Positions 63,475-64,000 of a stretch of DNA of 64,000 bases are shown piece after piece. Made by a program: the position numbers and the translations under genes. This stretch comes from Aliivibrio sp. S3MY1 (lineage in GTDB: Bacteria > Pseudomonadota > Gammaproteobacteria > Enterobacterales > Vibrionaceae). Position 1 is the first letter of the stretch, and the number at the start of each line of letters is the position of its first letter. Location: the NCBI RefSeq assembly GCF_028765575.1, contig NZ_JARACO010000006.1, forward strand, positions 62,001 through 126,000, given 5' to 3'. The notes below the pieces were generated by a model. The model was not told the origin of the DNA. It was given only the letters and a program-made list of their open reading frames with translations, and ran no database searches.

Positions 63475-64000
63475 TTATACAAAACCAATATCTTCAATAC
63501 GTTTTTCTATCAATTTACCACACTCTTCTTTTACCACTTTTCTTAACCACGCTTGGGCTGGAGAAGTATCGCAGCGTGCATGCCAAATAAGTGAATAATC
63601 AAATGGGGTAAATTCAAACGGTAATGGTTTAATCACAAGATCATATCTTTCAGCAACCAAGTAAGCGAGATCCGCAGGAACTGTGATCACTAATGGCATT
63701 TTATCAACAATGGCCAACGCAGCTTCTAGATGATACGCCCTAAGTACTTGCCTTCTTTCTCTTTGACCTAGTAATGCCGTATCTAATAATGCTTTTACTC
63801 CATCGCTGATCGCTATCATGGCATGAGGTAATGATAAATAATCATCTAGAGTCAGTGCTGATCCTGCAAGGGGATGGTTCTTAGATAACAAACACAGCAC
63901 CCCAACCTGTCCCAATACGTCTTGTTTTAGTGGAGACACGGAACCAATTGGACGACATATCGCCATATCCACTTTTTCAGTACTCAGCTGTTTAAACAAG
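63475..64000 (-). CDS. LysR-family regulator, C-terminal part (cut by window edge)
   Basis: About 175 residues of a LysR-type substrate-binding domain (VDMAICRPIGSVSPLKQDVLG to QAWLRKVVKEECGKL). The frame continues past base 64000, so the helix-turn-helix end is outside the window. Family-typical elements include an HPLAG turn and a final RVV-like helix region. It is convergent with acuI and may or may not control it. Confidence 0.85.
   Translation of the reverse strand, partial: LFKQLSTEKVDMAICRPIGSVSPLKQDVLGQVGVLCLLSKNHPLAGSALTLDDYLSLPHAMIAISDGVKALLDTALLGQRERRQVLRAYHLEAALAIVDKMPLVITVPADLAYLVAERYDLVIKPLPFEFTPFDYSLIWHARCDTSPAQAWLRKVVKEECGKLIEKRIEDIGFV

Overview
The window looks like part of the main chromosome of a Vibrionaceae bacterium, most likely Aliivibrio (close to A. 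fischeri). The evidence is AT-rich DNA, vibrio-type gene sets and order (cyaA/hemCDXY, trxA/rhlB-gppA, ubiE-ubiJ-ubiB-tatABC, fadBA/yigZ-trkH-hemG), a RyhB gene, two CsrB-type RNAs and several parS-like sites. The parS-like sites suggest the segment is near the replication origin of chromosome I. The content is almost entirely core housekeeping genes. I see no prophage, transposase, CRISPR array or integron.

Layout. 1-6.5 kb: polA, the Fur-controlled sRNA ryhB, a queuosine-precursor transporter, a DUF3630 gene and recQ. 6.6-12.6 kb: rarD, uvrD and cyaA. 12.8-16.9 kb: hemC-hemD-hemX-hemY, with a CRP-like site between cyaA and hemC. 17-21.2 kb: fre, a small ferredoxin, an enlarged ubiD and an exported protein of unknown function. 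21.3-26.1 kb: rho, trxA, rhlB and gppA. 26.1-30.2 kb: hemB and tatD embedded in repeat-rich DNA that carries two tandem csrB genes, each with its own promoter, terminator and GacA-type upstream box. 30.2-36.3 kb: tatC, tatB, tatA, ubiB, ubiJ, ubiE and rmuC, all on the minus strand. 36.4-42 kb: an EamA transporter, a small H-NS-like protein, a Bcr/CflA-type exporter with a divergent LysR regulator, and an M24 aminopeptidase. 42.1-48.1 kb: thiC-thiE-thiF-thiS-thiG-thiH under a TPP riboswitch. 48.3-49.9 kb: a fluoride-type CLC antiporter under a fluoride riboswitch. 50-54.7 kb: a small ORF, an M16 lipoprotein protease and a 6-phospho-beta-glucosidase. 54.8-55.2 kb: tRNA-Trp with two decayed tandem copies. 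55.3-58 kb: hemG, trkH and yigZ. 58.2-61.6 kb: fadB-fadA behind a FadR-like site. 62.4-63.3 kb: acuI. The window ends inside a LysR-type gene.

How the genes work together. Haem synthesis recurs (hemB, hemCDXY, hemG), as does ubiquinone synthesis (ubiD, ubiE, ubiJ, ubiB). Regulatory RNA is unusually dense: ryhB for iron, two csrB RNAs that should sequester CsrA, and TPP and fluoride riboswitches. The most unusual structures are the duplicated csrB unit with its associated imperfect palindromes and heptamer array, the tRNA-Trp tandem decay series, an internal duplication in UbiD, and the scattered parS-like sites. All assignments come from reading the sequence and family knowledge; no database search was run.
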